The translations under genes and the position numbers were made by a program. Under the pieces are notes generated by a model. It was given only the letters and a program-made list of their open reading frames with translations, ran no database searches and was not told the DNA's origin. Shown here piece by piece: positions 63,195-64,000 of a DNA stretch of 64,000 nt; the first letter of the stretch is position 1, and the number at the start of each line of letters is the position of its first letter. Source of the stretch: Tribonema minus (lineage: Eukaryota > Sar > Xanthophyceae > Tribonematales > Tribonemataceae); the NCBI GenBank assembly GCA_017506865.1, contig JAFCMP010000067.1:124001-188000 (forward strand), written 5' to 3'.

Positions 63195-64000
63195 GCCGGC
63201 AGACAGACGGTGTTTTTTCCTGAGCAAGAGACAGAACTCCCGTGTGCCTGTGTGTGCCCTGATGCCTGTGTGGCACAAGCCGTTGAGGTCGATGCCGGCT
63301 CGAGCACAAAAAAAGGCCGCGATGACTCTCTACGGATCCATTTGAGAATGAATTTAGGGTTAGGCCTAACTACTCTACATAAGTAGGGTTACGCATTGAG
63401 GTTAATGTGATGCCAAATGGCGTTCCAGTACGACAGCCATCACTTACAGCCACTGGCCACCTTTTTGGGAAACAGCAAATGTGCCAGTGATGTGATGCAG
63501 CAGGTGCATCAGGGGCTTAAGACTCGCGCCCGCTTGTATGAGATGCCACATCAGGCCTCCCACATGCTACCAAGCAGGGACAGGTCAGCGTGTGGTGTCA
63601 GGCTCCACCGTGTCTAGCTGAGCTGGTCAGCGACTCAGCCCTGTCCTGACCCACACGAGCGCTGGCGGGCACATAATGAGCACCACGAAGACATTGCGCG
63701 TGCGGTGTGCACGCTCGCACGAATGCTGGCTTTCACATGGCTGCCGCTACATGGCAATGCAAGGCGGGCAATGCAGGGCGGCGTGTGTCTACCATGGCCA
63801 TCTGACATGTCAGCGTCAGCGCTACCACATGCTGCATCGTGCTTCGGACGCAGCCAAGTGCGTCATGCACATGTGATGCACGACCGAGGGCAGGGGCGAT
63901 GACGCCCCCCCCTCGGCGTGCATGGTGTGCGCACCACAGGTGCATAGCGCTCTCACTGCTCTGCTTTCCCAGTGTGATGTCTGGGGCAATCCAGTTCGCA
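63195..64000. other. Right-end region
   Basis: A TTAGGG-like fragment with GGGTTAGGCCTAAC lies at 63353-63395. I see no gene in the rest. Confidence 0.4.

Noticed and set aside
1..64000. tRNA, rRNA or other structured RNA genes
   Set aside because: I looked for tRNA-like T-arm motifs and rRNA signatures on both strands and saw none convincing; a covariance-model scan would be needed for small RNAs.

Overview
The window is nuclear DNA from an intron-rich, very GC-rich eukaryote. The evidence is dozens of GT-AG introns plus a few GC-AG introns, a full-length eukaryotic helicase gene, TTAGGG-type degenerate telomere-like tracts scattered through introns, and no bacterial-style operons. A bacterial-type DUF179 (YqgE/AlgH-like) gene and a possible EsV-1-7-like cysteine motif fit a plastid-bearing protist (haptophyte- or stramenopile-like alga). 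That placement is an inference; no rRNA or organellar marker is present to confirm it. Layout: (1) 1-1509, minus strand, two exons of a DUF179-domain gene that runs off the left edge. (2) 2236-37946, plus strand, one complete 35-exon gene for an ASCC3/Slh1-type Ski2-like helicase of about 2,299 residues; all 34 introns join in phase and all helicase motifs of both cassettes are intact. (3) 39504-41858, minus strand, a 2'-5'-oligoadenylate-synthetase-like nucleotidyltransferase with a long low-complexity tail. (4) 41.93-43.05 kb, an inverted duplication carrying a cysteine-rich ORF. (5) 43300-45838, minus strand, a class V PLP aminotransferase. (6) 46-48.4 kb, weakly coding DNA with another inverted duplication. 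(7) 48408-50583, plus strand, a small five-exon secretory-pathway protein with a possible cystatin-like fold. (8) 51914-53500, plus strand, a Gln-rich coiled-coil protein. (9) 54278-58305, minus strand, a multi-exon IQ/WW/B-box-like zinc-finger protein, 5' end not found. (10) 61610-63194, minus strand, an Ala-rich coiled-coil gene with an apparent frameshift. No functional linkage between neighbouring genes is evident; this is ordinary eukaryotic gene order. The DUF179 and helicase genes are divergent, the helicase and nucleotidyltransferase genes convergent. The striking feature is inside the helicase gene. At least 18 of its 34 introns contain diverged copies of the edge of a flanking exon together with its splice site. 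Copies of exon ends (with 5' splice sites) lie downstream of the real donor, copies of exon starts (with 3' splice sites) lie upstream of the real acceptor, in tandem with intronic sequence and often next to TTAGGG-like tracts. Introns also tend to end in long pure poly-C runs just before the AG, on whichever strand the gene lies. Four large inverted duplications have coding-like arms. Splice coordinates were assigned by eye from frame, phase and protein-family alignment and may be off by a base or two.
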